Below, piece after piece: positions 62,571-64,000 of a DNA stretch of 64,000 nucleotides. The notes under the pieces were generated by a model. That model saw nothing but the letters and a program-made list of their open reading frames with translations, made no database searches and was not told where the DNA came from. The number at the start of each line of letters is the position of its first letter. The first letter of the stretch is position 1. Location: contig OY762280.1 in assembly GCA_963665525.1 (NCBI GenBank), forward strand, positions 4,526,001 through 4,590,000. Direction: 5' to 3'. The stretch is from UBA12077 sp963665525 (GTDB lineage: Bacteria; Bacteroidota; Bacteroidia; Bacteroidales; UBA12077). The translations under genes and the position numbers were made by a program.

Positions 62571-62592
62571 AATCCCACATTAGTGGGATTTT
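62569..62592. terminator. Bidirectional terminator between convergent genes
   Basis: AAAATCCCAC (62569-62578), ATTA loop, GTGGGATTTT (62583-62592). The A-run and T-run on either side let it work for both the small membrane protein gene and the POT transporter gene. Confidence 0.85.
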
Positions 62593-62603
62593 ATGGTGGC
62601 GTT

Positions 62604-64000
62604 TTATTTATTCTTTCTAATTAAAAATCGATCATATAAAAACAAGATAAACGAAGCTCCAATGCCAATGCCTAATAGAACAATCCATATTTTGCTTGGA
62701 TTATAAGTGTCCCATAAATATTTAGTAAGCTCTGTTTGTGTCATATTTAATAAATCACCTGCTTTGTTGAATAAATCCGTTTGAGTAAAATTTTCAGATA
62801 ATTCAGGAACAGATATCCCTCTTATGTTTAAGTCTTTTTGTAATAAAGAAACTTTATCAGACATTCTTCCATAAACTCCTCCAGAGATATAACCTGCCAA
62901 TAAGTTTCCAAGAGTTACCGGAAGGAATGCCATTCCCATGTAAAGAGCAATCTTGTCTTTAGGCGCGATTTTACCAATATATTCAGTAATCTTTGGTGAT
63001 CCTGCCATTTCTCCCACTCCAAAAATAAATATGGCAGATATGATGAAAAATGGATTGTTGGTAAACAATGTTAAAGACATACCAATTGAACAAACAAAGA
63101 AACCTGTCATCATCGATGTAAGAGGTTTCCATCGCATAATTAAGGCCGAAACAGCAATCTGGAACATGATAATATACATGGCGTCAATGTTAGTAATGTA
63201 TTCGGCAGCAATGGTTCCATCTGGGGATCCAATCTTGCTGACAAGCCATGGCCATACTTTTTCAATTACATTATATAAGGTGTGTGTGTCAACCCACTGA
63301 TCAATAAAAACAGGTAAGGTGTAAAATAATTGATAATACATCGACCAGAATCCTGCTACTATTAATAAGAAGATGATGAATTTATAATCGCTTATTGCAA
63401 TAAATACATTTCTAAAAATTGTTTTTAATGATTTTCCAAACGATAAATCAGACTTTTCTCTTTCAGGTTCTTTATAGAAAAACAAAAATGGAATATTGAT
63501 TAAAATAAATACAGCACTCAAATAAAAAATCGTTGTGTATGAAATTTTACTAAATTGTAATGCTACAATCGGACCAATAAAGGCGCCAACATTAACCATC
63601 CAGTAATAAATTCCAAACCCGATAGATGAAGTAGTATCGTCGGTAGTTTTTGAAATGGTTGCTGTAATTACAGGTTTAAACAATGCACCGCCAATAGCAA
63701 CAAAAATAAAGATGGCAAAAAAAGATCCAAACGATCGGCAATGAGGCATTATTAAAAATCCAACGGCATATATAATAAATGCCGTAAATAGTATCTTTTT
63801 ATATCCATATCTGTCGGCAATAGCACCTGTTATGATAGGTAAGAAATATAAAATTGCTGTTCCAATTCCCATGATCATACCTTTTTCTTCCTGGCTTAGT
63901 CCAAGAGCACCAATGTCGGTCGATTTGGTTAGATAATTTGCTAAAAGCATGTAAAATCCATACCAGGCCCAACGCTCAAAAAGCTCCATTGAGTTGGCAA
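62604..64000 (-). CDS. POT/PTR-family peptide-proton symporter, 5' end outside window
   Basis: At least 464 residues are visible; the frame stays open past the ATG at 63989 (three further residues, ANS, before MELFERWAWYGFYML), so the true start is upstream of the window. The opening ELFERWAWYGFYMLLANYL is the proton-coupling signature of the family, followed by IITGAIADRYGYKK and about twelve to fourteen helices. It probably imports di- or tripeptides or a related solute. Confidence 0.92.
   Translation of the reverse strand, partial: ANSMELFERWAWYGFYMLLANYLTKSTDIGALGLSQEEKGMIMGIGTAILYFLPIITGAIADRYGYKKILFTAFIIYAVGFLIMPHCRSFGSFFAIFIFVAIGGALFKPVITATISKTTDDTTSSIGFGIYYWMVNVGAFIGPIVALQFSKISYTTIFYLSAVFILINIPFLFFYKEPEREKSDLSFGKSLKTIFRNVFIAISDYKFIIFLLIVAGFWSMYYQLFYTLPVFIDQWVDTHTLYNVIEKVWPWLVSKIGSPDGTIAAEYITNIDAMYIIMFQIAVSALIMRWKPLTSMMTGFFVCSIGMSLTLFTNNPFFIISAIFIFGVGEMAGSPKITEYIGKIAPKDKIALYMGMAFLPVTLGNLLAGYISGGVYGRMSDKVSLLQKDLNIRGISVPELSENFTQTDLFNKAGDLLNMTQTELTKYLWDTYNPSKIWIVLLGIGIGASFILFLYDRFLIRKNK

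Overview
The window is AT-rich and reads as a chromosomal segment of a marine-type Bacteroidota bacterium, probably class Bacteroidia near Marinilabiliales. The lineage call is an inference. It rests on TTTG/TAnnTTTG promoters, a fused SecDF, PorP/SprF and type IX secretion C-terminal domains, propeller/Y_Y_Y signalling proteins, GldM-type domains and GH92 enzymes. Genes are dense, start sites rarely show Shine-Dalgarno sequences, and several starts are TTG.

Layout. 1-3.3 kb: the 3' part of an NtrY-like sensor kinase. 3.4-13.7 kb: a five-gene surface locus with a type B sorting-domain adhesin, a PorP/SprF partner, a PD40-PKD protein, an unknown secreted protein and a propeller/SpoIIE phosphatase. 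13.7-18.1 kb, minus strand: era, a small helical protein, der, a lipoprotein, a ScdA/RIC-like hemerythrin protein and a LuxR regulator with a degenerate receiver. 18.3-26.5 kb: hydrolase, hybrid kinase, TRIC channel, a BlaI/M56 pair whose protease carries a GldM-like periplasmic domain, a beta-barrel protein and a pseudouridine synthase. 26.7-32.4 kb: glmM and an HlyD-permease-TolC exporter. 32.5-39 kb: secDF, then tatA, a Ca2+/cation antiporter, a lolD-like ATPase, a TIGR02757 gene and trmN6. 39-43.5 kb: a saccharopine-dehydrogenase-like enzyme, a possible small RNA and mutS. 43.6-46.9 kb: tRNA-Gly and tRNA-Leu followed by a compact NrtR-Nudix / SPFH / NAD-kinase-like cassette. 47-51 kb: a C_GCAxxG protein, a 131-bp inverted-repeat element, an M28 peptidase and a FabH-like enzyme. 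51-59 kb, minus strand: a mannoside-degradation operon (beta-mannosidase, GH92 alpha-mannosidase, FucP-type transporter, ROK kinase). 59-64 kb: O-methyltransferase, M16 peptidase, tRNA-Phe with an inserted GIY-YIG gene and a copied tRNA tail, a repeat element, a small membrane protein and a POT transporter that runs off the end.

Most notable points. (1) The NrtR/SPFH/NADK-like cassette carries three copies of a 23-bp dyad placed over predicted -7 boxes, which suggests a self-regulated NAD-linked membrane system. (2) The M56 protease replaces the usual beta-lactam sensor with a domain from the type IX secretion/gliding motor. (3) A GIY-YIG ORF sits between tRNA-Phe and a duplicate of its 3' end, and that duplicate has palindromes in both hairpin loops. 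(4) A related kind of palindrome is inserted in frame inside the GH92 gene. No CRISPR array, rRNA gene, integrase or complete insertion sequence was seen.
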